A DNA stretch of 50,139 nucleotides from an uncultured Fimbriimonadaceae bacterium (GTDB lineage: Bacteria; Armatimonadota; Fimbriimonadia; Fimbriimonadales; Fimbriimonadaceae), in the NCBI GenBank assembly GCA_937961665.1, contig CALGMO010000064.1:1-50139 (forward strand), given 5' to 3'. Position numbers and translations under genes: made by a program. Positions within the stretch are counted from its first letter, which is position 1. Every line of letters starts with the position of its first letter. Positions 10,260 to 18,783 of the stretch are shown piece after piece. Below the pieces are notes generated by a model. It did no database searches, was not told where the DNA came from, and was given only the letters and a program-made list of their open reading frames with translations.

Positions 10260-13200
10260 TCAGCCCTCGCCCGTGGGAGCGCCTTCCTCGGCGGCGAGTT
10301 CGGCCACGTTCACGGGGACGATGGTCGACACCCCGTCTCTTCCCTGCATCGTCACGCCGATCCAGTTGTCGGCGGCGAGGATCGTCACGTGGTTGTGGGT
10401 GATCAGGATGAACTGCGTGTGGGAGCGCATTTCCTGCAGCAGGTCGATGAAGCGCTCCACGTTTCGACCGTCCAAAGGCGCGTCGATCTCATCGAGGATC
10501 ACGATCGGACTGGGCTTCACCTTGAGCAGGGCGAAGAGAAACGCGGCCGCGCAGAGCGCTCTTTCGCCGCCCGAAAGCAGCTCCAGCCGCTGCCGCTTCT
10601 TGCCGGGCAGGGTCACCTCGATGTCGATCCCCGTCTCCAAGAGGTTGCCCGGGCTGGTGAGCCTCAGGCACCCTTCCCCGCCACCGAAAAGCTTGGCGAA
10701 GGTCTCCGCGAAGGCGGCTTCCAGCCGCTCGAACGTGGCGGCGAAGCGGTCCTGCGTCAGCCGGTCCAGCTCCCGGATGCCCGCCTCGACCTGACGGATC
10801 CCCTCCTCGATGTCCTCGACCTGCGCCCCGAGCTCCTCCGCACGCGCCGTTAGGCGCTCGTAGGCCTCGATGGCGCCCAGGTTGACGTCGCCCATGGCCC
10901 GGACCTCCCGCCGTAGCCGTGAGACGACGGCCGGGGCATCCTCCGGCACTTCCACCGCCTCCGCAAGGCGGAGAGCCTCCTCCTCGGTCATGTTGTAGTC
11001 TTCGATCAGCCTCTGCAGGGCGGCCGCCCGCTTGCCCTCCCATCTGGCCCGCGAGAGCTCGGCTTGGTGCGCGCCCTCGGCGCTGGCTTGGGCGCCCTGT
11101 CGCGCCGCCCGCGCCTCATAGAGCAACTCCGACCTTTTGGCGAGCAGGCTCTCCCTCCCCGCCAAGCCCTCCTCCAGCCGTTCAGAGGCCCGCAACCGAT
11201 CGTGCTCCGCCTGCTCCTTTCGCCGGACAGCCTCCTCACGCTCGGCGAGCATCCGGGTCCTCTCAGGTTCGATCGCCGCCAACCGCTTCTGCCGGCTCGT
11301 CTGGCCCTCCGTGAGAGACCGGAGCCTGCGCTCTGCGGCATGGTGCCGCACCTTGGCCTCCTCAATCCTCTGTTCCGCCTCTCGAAGGAGCCTCTGCGTG
11401 GCCTCCGCGTCCGCCGACTTCGCGGCGAGGCTTCGCACCAGCTCGTCGCGCCTTGCCTCCAGGCCGGCCACGTCGACCGCATCCGGAAGCCGGTCCGAGG
11501 CCGAGGAGAGAGCCTCCAGCTCCCGGTGCAGCCTTTCTCTCTCCCTCTCTGCGGAGTGCAGCTCCGAGGACAGACGGTCAAGCCACTGCTTGGCCTCTTC
11601 GCGGTCGGACTGGCTCTCCGCGATCTGTCGCTGGATCGATCCGATCGTGGCTCGGATTTGCTCGGCTTGCCTCCCAAGCTTCTCGGCGGCCGCTCGGCGC
11701 GCGGCCACCCGCTTGCCGATGTCCTCGATGGCACGCACGGTCTCAGCCAGCTCCGCCTTTCGCTGCACCATTCCGAAGGCGCTTCGAGCCGCGACGCCGC
11801 CGGTGACGGCCCCGCTGGCGTGCACAACCTCGCCATCCAAGGTGACGAGTCTGGCCCAGCCACCCGTCCGCGCGAGCCTGAGCGCGTCGTCGAGGGTTTC
11901 GACGACGAGGATCCTGCCCAGCAGGGAGTCCGCGACCGGCCTGAAGCTCGGGTCGCAGCGCACCAAGTCGGATGCCCGTCCGACGACGCCCGGTTGGTTC
12001 GCCAAGCGGCGCAACTCCTCCGACACCGCGGGAGGACGCAGGAGCGTCAGAGGCTGGAACGTCGCGCGGCCGGCTCGGTTGGCCTTCAGCCACTCGATCG
12101 CGCTCTTCGCTTCGGTCTCAGAGGGGGCGATCAGATCGTTCGCCGCGCCCCCGAGTGCGGTGTCGATCGCCGTGGCGTGTCTCTTCTCAACCTCCAGAAC
12201 CTCGCCGACCGGCCGATAGACGTTCGGCAGGCGACCCGTCTCCGCGGCGGCAAGGACGGCTCTGGCGCCCTGCTGCAGCCCCTCGTGGCTTTCGATGGTA
12301 GACTCGATGCCTCGCCGACGACCCTCCAGCGCGGCCTGCTCGGCCAAGAGCTTCCGGATGGCGACCGACTCCTCCTCCTCGCCCTTGGCCAGCTTGGCCA
12401 TCTCGGACCTCAGGCCTTGGATCTCGCGTTCCCATCCCTTGGCGGCCTCGAGCAGGGCGTCGTACGAGGCCCGAGCCTCCTGCACGGCGGAACGAACATC
12501 GGGGAGCGTCCGATCGATTCCCTCGAGCTCACGCCGCAGCTCCCTGATGCGCGCCTTCCGGTGATCCAGCGCCGCCTGAGCCTTGGCCCGCTCGGTGTTC
12601 GCCCGCCGACCCTGCTCCAGCTCCTCCTCCAGCCTCCGAAGCTCTTCCGCCAGGGCCTGCGCCTCGCGATCCACGCCTGAGACCTCGGTCTGCAGACGCT
12701 CCAACGCCGCGACCTCGCGATCGAGAGCCTCTTGGGCGGATCGGAGCTCCTCCTCCGCCTCCCGCACCCGGCTGTCTCCCGCCGAGGACTCTTGCTCCAG
12801 GCTCGCCCGCAGCTCCTCCAGGCTCGCCAGGCGCTGATCGCAGAGGCGAATGGCCCCGTCCGCGCGCTCCGCGGCCGTCAGCGCAGACTGCACCTGGCTC
12901 CGGCAGGCGTCGAGCTGACTCTCCAAGTCGGCCAACTGCTCCCCCAGAGCCTGCGCCTCCAGGTCCAGGTGGTCGGCCCGAAGCGCCTCGGATTCGGCGA
13001 GCCCGAGCGCACGGGACAATACGGTCTCCAAGGCTTGGATCTCGCTCGTCGCGGCGGCGAGCTCGCGCGCCAGCAGTCCGCACTCCACGCGGCGGAGAGT
13101 GTCCAACACGGCTTTGTAGCGGCGGGCGGTTTCCGCCTCCGCCCGCAGCGGCTCGCGCTGCGCCTCGATCTCGCCGAGGATGTCCTTCGTGCGGGTCAGG

Positions 13201-13760
13201 TGCTCCTGAGCGGCCGCCAGCCGACGCAGCGAGTCGTTCTTCCTGGATCGGTACCGCTGGACGCCCGCTGCCTCGTCCACCCACGCCCGGCGCTCCTCGG
13301 CCGACGCCGCGAGAGCCTGATCGACCTCCTTCTGGCCGACGATCGCGTAGCCGGCGCGACCCAGTCCGCTGTCGGCGAACAGGTCCAGGACGTCCTTGAG
13401 GCGGCACGGCTGCCGGTTGATGAGGTAGTCGGACTGGCCGGCCCGATTCAGCCGGCGCGTCACGGCCACTTCGGGCGTCGGAATGGGGAGCGCGCCGTCC
13501 TCATTGTCGAACAGCAACGTCACCTCGCAATAGCCGACGGGCTTGCGCTTGGACGAGCCGTTGAAAATGACGTCCTGGCTGGACTGCGCCCGCAGCTGCC
13601 TGGCGCTTCCCTCGCCCAAGCCCCACAGAATCGCGTCCACCAGGTTGGACTTGCCCGAGCCGTTCGGCCCGACGATCGCGATCAGATCTCCCGAGAGATC
13701 GATGTCCGTCCGGTCGGCGAACGTTTTGAAACCGAAGATGCGGACCCGCTTGAGACGCAT
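10260..13760 (-). CDS. smc: Chromosome segregation ATPase SMC
   Basis: SMC is the condensin ATPase that organises and segregates the chromosome with ScpA/ScpB. The 1166-residue product has the full layout: MRLKRVRIFGFKTFADRT, Walker A GPNGSGKSN, two long Ala/Glu/Arg-rich coiled coils, a central hinge (around VYRPVGEVLEVEKRHATAIDTALGG to VTGGVAARS), and the C-terminal signature LLSGGERAL with Walker B IVILDEIDAPLD. I chose ATG 13760 because the family begins here and a perfect TATAAT lies at 13789-13784. A GTG at 13781, seven codons upstream and preceded by GGAGGAG at 9 nt, is the alternative and would add MSPPRPS. It heads the operon smc, secreted protein, yggS, sepF and is divergent from the GH172 gene. 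Confidence 0.96.
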   Translation of the reverse strand: MRLKRVRIFGFKTFADRTDIDLSGDLIAIVGPNGSGKSNLVDAILWGLGEGSARQLRAQSSQDVIFNGSSKRKPVGYCEVTLLFDNEDGALPIPTPEVAVTRRLNRAGQSDYLINRQPCRLKDVLDLFADSGLGRAGYAIVGQKEVDQALAASAEERRAWVDEAAGVQRYRSRKNDSLRRLAAAQEHLTRTKDILGEIEAQREPLRAEAETARRYKAVLDTLRRVECGLLARELAAATSEIQALETVLSRALGLAESEALRADHLDLEAQALGEQLADLESQLDACRSQVQSALTAAERADGAIRLCDQRLASLEELRASLEQESSAGDSRVREAEEELRSAQEALDREVAALERLQTEVSGVDREAQALAEELRRLEEELEQGRRANTERAKAQAALDHRKARIRELRRELEGIDRTLPDVRSAVQEARASYDALLEAAKGWEREIQGLRSEMAKLAKGEEEESVAIRKLLAEQAALEGRRRGIESTIESHEGLQQGARAVLAAAETGRLPNVYRPVGEVLEVEKRHATAIDTALGGAANDLIAPSETEAKSAIEWLKANRAGRATFQPLTLLRPPAVSEELRRLANQPGVVGRASDLVRCDPSFRPVADSLLGRILVVETLDDALRLARTGGWARLVTLDGEVVHASGAVTGGVAARSAFGMVQRKAELAETVRAIEDIGKRVAARRAAAEKLGRQAEQIRATIGSIQRQIAESQSDREEAKQWLDRLSSELHSAERERERLHRELEALSSASDRLPDAVDVAGLEARRDELVRSLAAKSADAEATQRLLREAEQRIEEAKVRHHAAERRLRSLTEGQTSRQKRLAAIEPERTRMLAEREEAVRRKEQAEHDRLRASERLEEGLAGRESLLAKRSELLYEARAARQGAQASAEGAHQAELSRARWEGKRAAALQRLIEDYNMTEEEALRLAEAVEVPEDAPAVVSRLRREVRAMGDVNLGAIEAYERLTARAEELGAQVEDIEEGIRQVEAGIRELDRLTQDRFAATFERLEAAFAETFAKLFGGGEGCLRLTSPGNLLETGIDIEVTLPGKKRQRLELLSGGERALCAAAFLFALLKVKPSPIVILDEIDAPLDGRNVERFIDLLQEMRSHTQFILITHNHVTILAADNWIGVTMQGRDGVSTIVPVNVAELAAEEGAPTGEG

Positions 13761-13783
13761 GGAAGGGCGAGGAGGCGACACGG

Positions 13784-13826
13784 ATTATAGCTCCTCCTTC
13801 CCCTCCGGCGGAGACCGGCGTAGAAT
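13784..13826. promoter_or_regulatory. Divergent promoter region between smc and the GH172 gene
   Basis: A consensus TATAAT faces left at 13789-13784 for smc. A TAGAAT faces right at 13821-13826, ending nine bases before the ATG of the GH172 gene at 13836. No convincing -35 boxes are visible for either. The rightward start of transcription should fall only a few bases before the ATG, giving an almost leaderless message. Confidence 0.5.
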
Positions 13827-13835
13827 CGGGCCGAG

Positions 13836-14915
13836 ATGATCGGACGCTCGACCTTGGCCCAACTTCCCTACCTGCGCGACTACGAGTCCCGCCGCGCGTC
13901 GTCCTACGACCCCTCCGGCTGCAACAACGACTGGTGGACGATCCAGCCGCGCGAGAGACGAACGTTGCTGAACGAGAGCCGGCCCGGATGCGTGAAGCAC
14001 ATCTGGATGACCCTGGGCGGGGCCAAGGAGCAGCTCCGCACCACGGTCCTACGGATGTACTGGGATGGCGAAACGAAGCCGAGCGTGGAGGCCCCCATCG
14101 GCGACTTCTTCGGGATGGGCCACTGCGAGATGCGCAACTTCGTGTCCCTGCCTCTCCAGATGAGCCCCGAGGACGGGCGCGGGTTCAATTGCTGGTTCCC
14201 GATGCCCTTCGACCAAGCCCGAATCGAGGTGGAGAACGACTGGGACCAGCCGATGAACCTCTACTTCTACATCGACTACGAGACGTACGACCGAGCGCAC
14301 CCGGAGGGCGTCGCCCGCTTCCACGCCCAGTGGCGACGGGAGGCCTGCACGGAGGGCTGGCTGCGGGAGAGGCTGGGACCGGACAACGTCGCGCGCGTGT
14401 GGGCCCAGAGACCGAACCTGTCCGATCGGGACAACTACGTCATCCTGGAGGCGGAGGGCTCGGGCATCTACGTCGGGTGCAACCTCAACGTGGACTGCTT
14501 CCAGCGACAAGGCAACGACTGGTACGGCGAGGGAGACGACATGGTCGTCATCGACGGCGAGCCGTGGCCGCCCCGAATGCACGGCACAGGGACGGAGGAC
14601 TACTTCTGCACCGCGTTCGGTCCGAGAACGGTCTATTCGGCGCCGTACCACGGGATCACCCTGTACTCGGGCACGCCCGACTGGCCGTGGAAGGGCAAGA
14701 ACTCCATGTACCGGTTCCACATCGAGGACCCGATCCGTTTCCGCAAGAGCATCCGCGTGAGCATCGAGCACGGGTCGTCGAACAAGCTCTCCAACGACTA
14801 CAGCTCCACGGCCTACTGGTACCAGATCGAGCCGCACCGGCCGTTCGGTCCGCTTCCTCCCGCCGAGGCGAGGCTGCCCAGACCGAACGAGCCGGTGTTT
14901 CCTCCTAACGAGTGA
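13836..14915 (+). CDS. DUF2961 / glycoside hydrolase family 172 protein
   Basis: The 359-residue protein matches the DUF2961 family, now GH172, whose characterised members cleave or rearrange alpha-fructofuranosides and D-arabinofuranosides. Recognisable blocks are RRASSYDPSGCNND near the N-terminus, GDFFGMGH, FNCWFPMPF, and the strongly conserved MHGTGTEDYFC (about residues 248-258) whose Glu is a candidate catalytic residue. It ends with YHGITLYSG and the RFHIEDPIRF strand. There is no signal peptide and it is single-domain, so it may act in the cytoplasm or as a hexamer like known members. The stop codon abuts, with no gap, that of the converging ATPase gene (TGA|TCA at 14913-14918). Substrate is unknown. 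Confidence 0.85.
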   Translation: MIGRSTLAQLPYLRDYESRRASSYDPSGCNNDWWTIQPRERRTLLNESRPGCVKHIWMTLGGAKEQLRTTVLRMYWDGETKPSVEAPIGDFFGMGHCEMRNFVSLPLQMSPEDGRGFNCWFPMPFDQARIEVENDWDQPMNLYFYIDYETYDRAHPEGVARFHAQWRREACTEGWLRERLGPDNVARVWAQRPNLSDRDNYVILEAEGSGIYVGCNLNVDCFQRQGNDWYGEGDDMVVIDGEPWPPRMHGTGTEDYFCTAFGPRTVYSAPYHGITLYSGTPDWPWKGKNSMYRFHIEDPIRFRKSIRVSIEHGSSNKLSNDYSSTAYWYQIEPHRPFGPLPPAEARLPRPNEPVFPPNE

Positions 14916-17717
14916 TCAGACGGCCGACTCCGCCGCCGCCATCCGCCTGAGGCGGATCGCCTTCTCGATGCCGACTATCGGCAACACGGTCGCTCCCGCC
15001 AGAACGCTCAGCAGCCATCCTTGCAGGCTCAGGGGAGCGGTGCCGAACACCGCGTTCATCCACGGGAGGTGGACGAAGGCGAGCTGAAGAACCAGCAGAA
15101 CGCCGATTCCGGCCCACGCCCACGGATTGCTGAACCAACCGATCTTCCAGACAGGGTGCGTCAGCGACCGGCACTGCAGCATGTAGAAGATCTGGAAGAA
15201 CACAACGGCGTTGGTGGCCATCGTCCGCGCCTCGGCGAGGGCCAGCGGCTCCGTTTCGGGCCCCTTGTACGTCGACCAGAAGCCGAAGTGGTAGGTTGCG
15301 ATCGCGCCGAGGGCGATGAGAACGGCCACCATCACCGTCCTGTACAGGACGAAGCCGCTCAACAGGGGCTCACTCTTGCTCCTCGGTGGTCTGGCCATGA
15401 GGCCCGGCTCCTTCGCCTCCATGGCGAAAGGCAGGCCCAGCGCCACCGAGGCCACCATGTTGACCCATAGGAGCTGAGTCGGCAGCATCGGCAGGAGCAG
15501 CGTGTTGGTGACCGGATCGAACGGGAAGAAGGCGACCGCTGCGGTGAGGATCAGCGCCAGGCCGAGGTTGGTGGGCAGCAGGAAGACGAGGGACTTGACC
15601 AGATTGTCGAAGACCCTGCGGCCTTCGGCGACCATCCTCTCGATCGTCGCGAAGTTGTCGTCGGTCAGGACGACGTCTGCCGCCTCCTTGCTCACCGAGG
15701 TGCCGGTGATCCCCATCGCCAGGCCGATGTCAGCCTGCTTCAGGGCGGGGGCGTCGTTCACCCCGTCGCCGGTCATCGCCACGACGTGGCCCTTGGCCTG
15801 CAGCGCCCGCACCAGTCGGAGCTTCTGGTCCGGCGCCACGCGGGCGAAGACGTTGGTGCGGTCGGCGGCCGACACCAGCTCCTCGTCGGACATCCTCGCC
15901 AGCTGGCTGCCCGTCAGGGCCGCCTCGTCCTCCCCGGCTATGCCGATCTGGCGGCCGATCGCCTCGGCCGTGAGGCGGTGGTCGCCCGTGATCATCTTCA
16001 CGCGGATTCCGGCCTGCTGGCACGTTCGCACGGCCTCGATCGCCTCCTGCCGAGGCGGGTCGATCATGCCGACCAGGCCGAGGAAGGTCAGGTCTTCGAT
16101 CGCCTCGGGATCGAGATCCTCGCGATCCCAAGGCCTGGATGCGACCAGCAAGACCCTCAGGCCCTGTCGCGCCAGTCGGGACGCCTCCGCCTCGATCTCC
16201 GCCACGTTCACAGGACCTCCGCTGGCATCGCGGCTGCAACGGGCCGCCAGGGCCTCGGGAGCCCCCTTGACGAAGAGCGTCCTCGAGCCGAGCGGGTCGG
16301 CGTGGAGCGTTGCCATGTACTGATGCTTCGAGTCGAAGGGCACCTCGGCGACCTTGCGCAGCTCGCGCCTCAGGCGGTCCACGTCGAGCCCCGCGCGCAG
16401 GGCCGCGGCCACCAGAGCGAGCTCCGTCGGGTCGCCGGAGACCTCGAGCCGGTCCCCCGACCCGTGGATCGCCGCGTCGTTGCACAGCGCCGACGCGGTC
16501 AGCAGCTCGGCAAGGTCCGCGGGCGGGCCATCGAGCGGCGAGCCGGCAACCAGGATTCTGCCTTCGGGCTGGTAGCCCTGACCCTCGAAGTCGTACTCGC
16601 CGGCGGGAGTGAGGGCCTTCACCACGGCCATCTCGTTGCGGGTGAGCGTGCCCGTCTTGTCCGAGCAGATCACGTCCGTGCTGCCGAGCGTCTCGACGGC
16701 CGGCAGCTTGCGAACGATGGCCTTCTGGCGGGCCATGCGCTGCACCCCTACCGCCAGCAGGATGGTGACCAGGGCCGGCAGTCCTTCGGGGATGGCTCCC
16801 ACCGCCAAGGCGATCGCAAAGATCGCCGTCTCCCGCAGGGCCTCGACGATGCCGACTCCGGTGGTGGCAACGGCCCGCCAGGCGCCGACGACGAACATCA
16901 GGGCCGCCACCGCCAGAATGCCGATCGCGATCCGCTTGCCGATGACCGCAAGCGCCGCGGTGAGCGGCGTCTCGGTCTCGGTGGCAGTCTCGATCATGTC
17001 GGAGATCCGACCCAACTCCGTTCGGCGGCCGGTGGCGACAACGATGCCCTTGCCGGAGCCTTGGGTCACCAGAGTTCCGCCGTAGGCCATATTCGTCCGG
17101 TCGGCGAGCGATGTGGCCTCCTCGAGCGGCTCCACGGTCTTCGCGACGGGTACGGACTCCCCGGTCAGAGCCGCCTCCTCGATCAGCAGGCCGGATGACG
17201 CGACCAGCCGAAGATCGGCCGGAACTCGGTCGCCGCTCGCCAGCTGCACCAGGTCTCCCGGCACGATCTCCTTGACCGGGACGCTCTGCAACCTCCCGTC
17301 TCGCCACACTTGGGCGAACTCCGGGATCATCTCGGCGAGCGCGGCGATCGCCTTGTTCGCCCTGTACTCCTGGAAGAACCCGACGACGGTGTTCACCAGC
17401 ACGACGCCGAGGATCACGCTCCCGTTCTTGAGTCCGTCGGCAGGATCGGCGACCATCGCCAGGAAGCCGGCGCCGATGAGGACCCAGACCAGCGGGTTGT
17501 TGATCTGCGTCCAGAGCAGCGCCCACACGGAAGGACCTTTGCCGGCTTCGACCGTGTTAGGCCCGTACCGACGAAGTCGGGCCCGCGCCTCCTCCGTCGA
17601 CAGCCCCTCCGGCTCCGCGAGGAGGAGCCTTGCGGCCTCGGACGCTTGCAGCGCGTGCCAAGGCCGAGGCTCCTCCCGATCCGGAGAGGCCAACGCGCTC
17701 GAGTCTTTCAAGCTCAT
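14916..17717 (-). CDS. P-type cation-transporting ATPase under Mn2+ riboswitch control (probable Mn2+/Ca2+-type efflux pump)
   Basis: A 933-residue P2-type ATPase. The N-terminal cation_ATPase_N segment (GLSTEEARARLRRYGPN) leads to membrane helices, the actuator motif LTGESVPV, M4 with IPEGLPA, the phosphorylated Asp353 in SDKTGTLT, the nucleotide domain (FVKGAPEAL), MTGDGVNDAPALK and a C-terminal helix bundle. M5 has TNLG and M6 has WVNMVASV: by eye the Asp of the SERCA M6 motif (VTD) is missing, so Ca2+ specificity cannot be assumed. ATG 17717 lies 2 nt after the htpX stop, and both genes follow a yybP-ykoY riboswitch. Since that switch class senses Mn2+ and commonly controls Mn2+ exporters, Mn2+ efflux is the best inference. 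Confidence 0.9.
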   Translation of the reverse strand: MSLKDSSALASPDREEPRPWHALQASEAARLLLAEPEGLSTEEARARLRRYGPNTVEAGKGPSVWALLWTQINNPLVWVLIGAGFLAMVADPADGLKNGSVILGVVLVNTVVGFFQEYRANKAIAALAEMIPEFAQVWRDGRLQSVPVKEIVPGDLVQLASGDRVPADLRLVASSGLLIEEAALTGESVPVAKTVEPLEEATSLADRTNMAYGGTLVTQGSGKGIVVATGRRTELGRISDMIETATETETPLTAALAVIGKRIAIGILAVAALMFVVGAWRAVATTGVGIVEALRETAIFAIALAVGAIPEGLPALVTILLAVGVQRMARQKAIVRKLPAVETLGSTDVICSDKTGTLTRNEMAVVKALTPAGEYDFEGQGYQPEGRILVAGSPLDGPPADLAELLTASALCNDAAIHGSGDRLEVSGDPTELALVAAALRAGLDVDRLRRELRKVAEVPFDSKHQYMATLHADPLGSRTLFVKGAPEALAARCSRDASGGPVNVAEIEAEASRLARQGLRVLLVASRPWDREDLDPEAIEDLTFLGLVGMIDPPRQEAIEAVRTCQQAGIRVKMITGDHRLTAEAIGRQIGIAGEDEAALTGSQLARMSDEELVSAADRTNVFARVAPDQKLRLVRALQAKGHVVAMTGDGVNDAPALKQADIGLAMGITGTSVSKEAADVVLTDDNFATIERMVAEGRRVFDNLVKSLVFLLPTNLGLALILTAAVAFFPFDPVTNTLLLPMLPTQLLWVNMVASVALGLPFAMEAKEPGLMARPPRSKSEPLLSGFVLYRTVMVAVLIALGAIATYHFGFWSTYKGPETEPLALAEARTMATNAVVFFQIFYMLQCRSLTHPVWKIGWFSNPWAWAGIGVLLVLQLAFVHLPWMNAVFGTAPLSLQGWLLSVLAGATVLPIVGIEKAIRLRRMAAAESAV

Positions 17718-17719
17718 GT

Positions 17720-18568
17720 TCACCGGCCGGCCTCGAGAGCGAGAAGCTTGCGGACCCGATCCTCCACAGGGGGATGGGTTCGGAACAGCGAGGCCACGAA
17801 ACCCCCTACTCCCGCCAACGGGTTGACGATGCAAAGGTGGGCGGTCTGGGGTGGCAGGTGGCTCGGCACCATCGCAGCGCCTCGCTCGAGCTTCAGGAGG
17901 GCGTTCGCCAGCCCGCGGGGCGTGCCGGCGAGCATGGCCCCCGTGCGGTCGGCCTCATACTCGCGAGCGCGGCTGATCGCGAGCTGAAGGATCATGGCCG
18001 CGAACGGGGCGACCAGAGCCATCGCGAGCAGCGCCAGCGGGCTCGGACCGTCTTCGTCGCTCTGACCGAAGATCGCCGCGAACTGCGCGATGTTCGCGAT
18101 CATCATGATCGCGCCCACCACGGTGGCCACGACCGTCATGGTCAGCGTGTCCCGGTTTTTGATGTGCGCGATCTCGTGGGCGATGACGCCCTCCACCTCC
18201 GGCCGGTCCAGGATCCGGAGCAGGCCCTCGTTCACCGCCACGGCCGCATGCTTGGGATCCCGGCCCGTGGCGAAGGCGTTGGGGCTGGGGTCTGGCACGA
18301 CGTACAGCGCCGGCTTGGGGATTCCGGCCTTTCTGCTCAGTCGCTCGACCATCGCGTGGAGTTCTGGCGCCTCCGTGGGAGAGACGGGCTGGGCGCGCGT
18401 CATGGCGATCACCATCCGGTCGCTGTACCAGTACGTGGCGACGTTCATCGCCAGCGCGAAGACGAACGCCACCGCGGCGCCCGCGGCTCCGCCGATCAGC
18501 GACCCCATCGCGACGAACAGAGCCGTGAGCGCGGCCAGCAAGGCACCTACTTTCAACGTGTTCATCAT
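17720..18568 (-). CDS. htpX: Membrane zinc metalloprotease HtpX
   Basis: HtpX is an inner-membrane M48 protease that helps clear misfolded membrane proteins. The 282-residue protein has two N-terminal transmembrane helices (about 6-25 and 27-46), a cytosolic segment with PNAFATGRDPKHAAVAV, the zinc site His131-Glu132-xx-His135 (HEIAH) with the third ligand probably Glu203 in SRAREYEAD, and two further hydrophobic helices between them. The start is the first of two tandem ATGs (18568), preceded by AGGAGGT with about 10 nt spacing. It is the first gene downstream of the Mn2+-type riboswitch and is followed 2 nt later by the P-type ATPase, so protease and pump are co-regulated. Confidence 0.94.
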   Translation of the reverse strand: MMNTLKVGALLAALTALFVAMGSLIGGAAGAAVAFVFALAMNVATYWYSDRMVIAMTRAQPVSPTEAPELHAMVERLSRKAGIPKPALYVVPDPSPNAFATGRDPKHAAVAVNEGLLRILDRPEVEGVIAHEIAHIKNRDTLTMTVVATVVGAIMMIANIAQFAAIFGQSDEDGPSPLALLAMALVAPFAAMILQLAISRAREYEADRTGAMLAGTPRGLANALLKLERGAAMVPSHLPPQTAHLCIVNPLAGVGGFVASLFRTHPPVEDRVRKLLALEAGR

Positions 18569-18604
18569 TTTCGTTCTCACCTCCTTGTCTCGAGAAAGGG
18601 CATG

Positions 18605-18637
18605 AAAAAGACCTCCACCGGAATCCCGGTGAAGGTC
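18605..18637 (-). terminator. Riboswitch-controlled intrinsic terminator
   Basis: On the minus strand a 12-pair stem (18637-18626 with 18621-18610, one G-T wobble) and a 4-base loop are followed directly by five Ts (18609-18605). Its left arm overlaps the conserved GACCTTC at the 3' end of the aptamer, so aptamer closure and terminator formation exclude one another. Confidence 0.93.
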
Positions 18638-18717
18638 TCGCTCTTCCCGACGGGACCGGCCTTGCGGCGTACTGACGATCCCGTCTCCCGATCGCTCGGG
18701 CGCTACTCCCCTTCGTG
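18605..18717 (-). promoter_or_regulatory. yybP-ykoY (Mn2+-sensing) riboswitch upstream of htpX
   Basis: Read on the minus strand, the leader contains the family's invariant pieces in order: GAAGGGGAGTAGC (18715-18703 region), a CCCGA/TCGGG hairpin, a GACGGGA/TCCCGTC helix enclosing CGTCAGTACG, and AGCGAGACCTTCACC. The GAAGG at the 5' end can pair with CCTTC at the 3' end to form the closing helix. The same CCTTC is the left arm of the intrinsic terminator just downstream, so ligand binding should block termination and switch htpX and the ATPase on. This is the usual logic of the class. The match is by recognition of conserved bases and pairing, not by a covariance search. Confidence 0.95.
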
Positions 18718-18746
18718 GAGTCTCTGTCTGGCCTTTCTTCCGCTCC

Positions 18747-18752
18747 AGTATA
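18747..18752 (-). promoter_or_regulatory. Probable -10 box for the riboswitch-htpX-ATPase transcript
   Basis: TATACT reads leftward at 18752-18747, about 30 bases upstream of the conserved aptamer core, giving a start near 18740. A good -35 box is not evident. Confidence 0.5.
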
Positions 18753-18783
18753 ACGCCCGCCCGGCCCGAGAGGTTCCTTGGCC

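Noticed and set aside
10260-13760. Several plus-strand open frames of 350-540 codons opposite smc
   Set aside because: They mirror the codon bias of smc in a GC-rich genome. SMC motifs are complete on the minus strand, and the plus frames have no recognisable domains.
13761-13781. GTG 13781 as definite smc start
   Set aside because: It has a good GGAGGAG, but the TATAAT box lies only 2 nt before it, so the transcript probably begins downstream, and family alignment starts at ATG 13760. Kept as an alternative.
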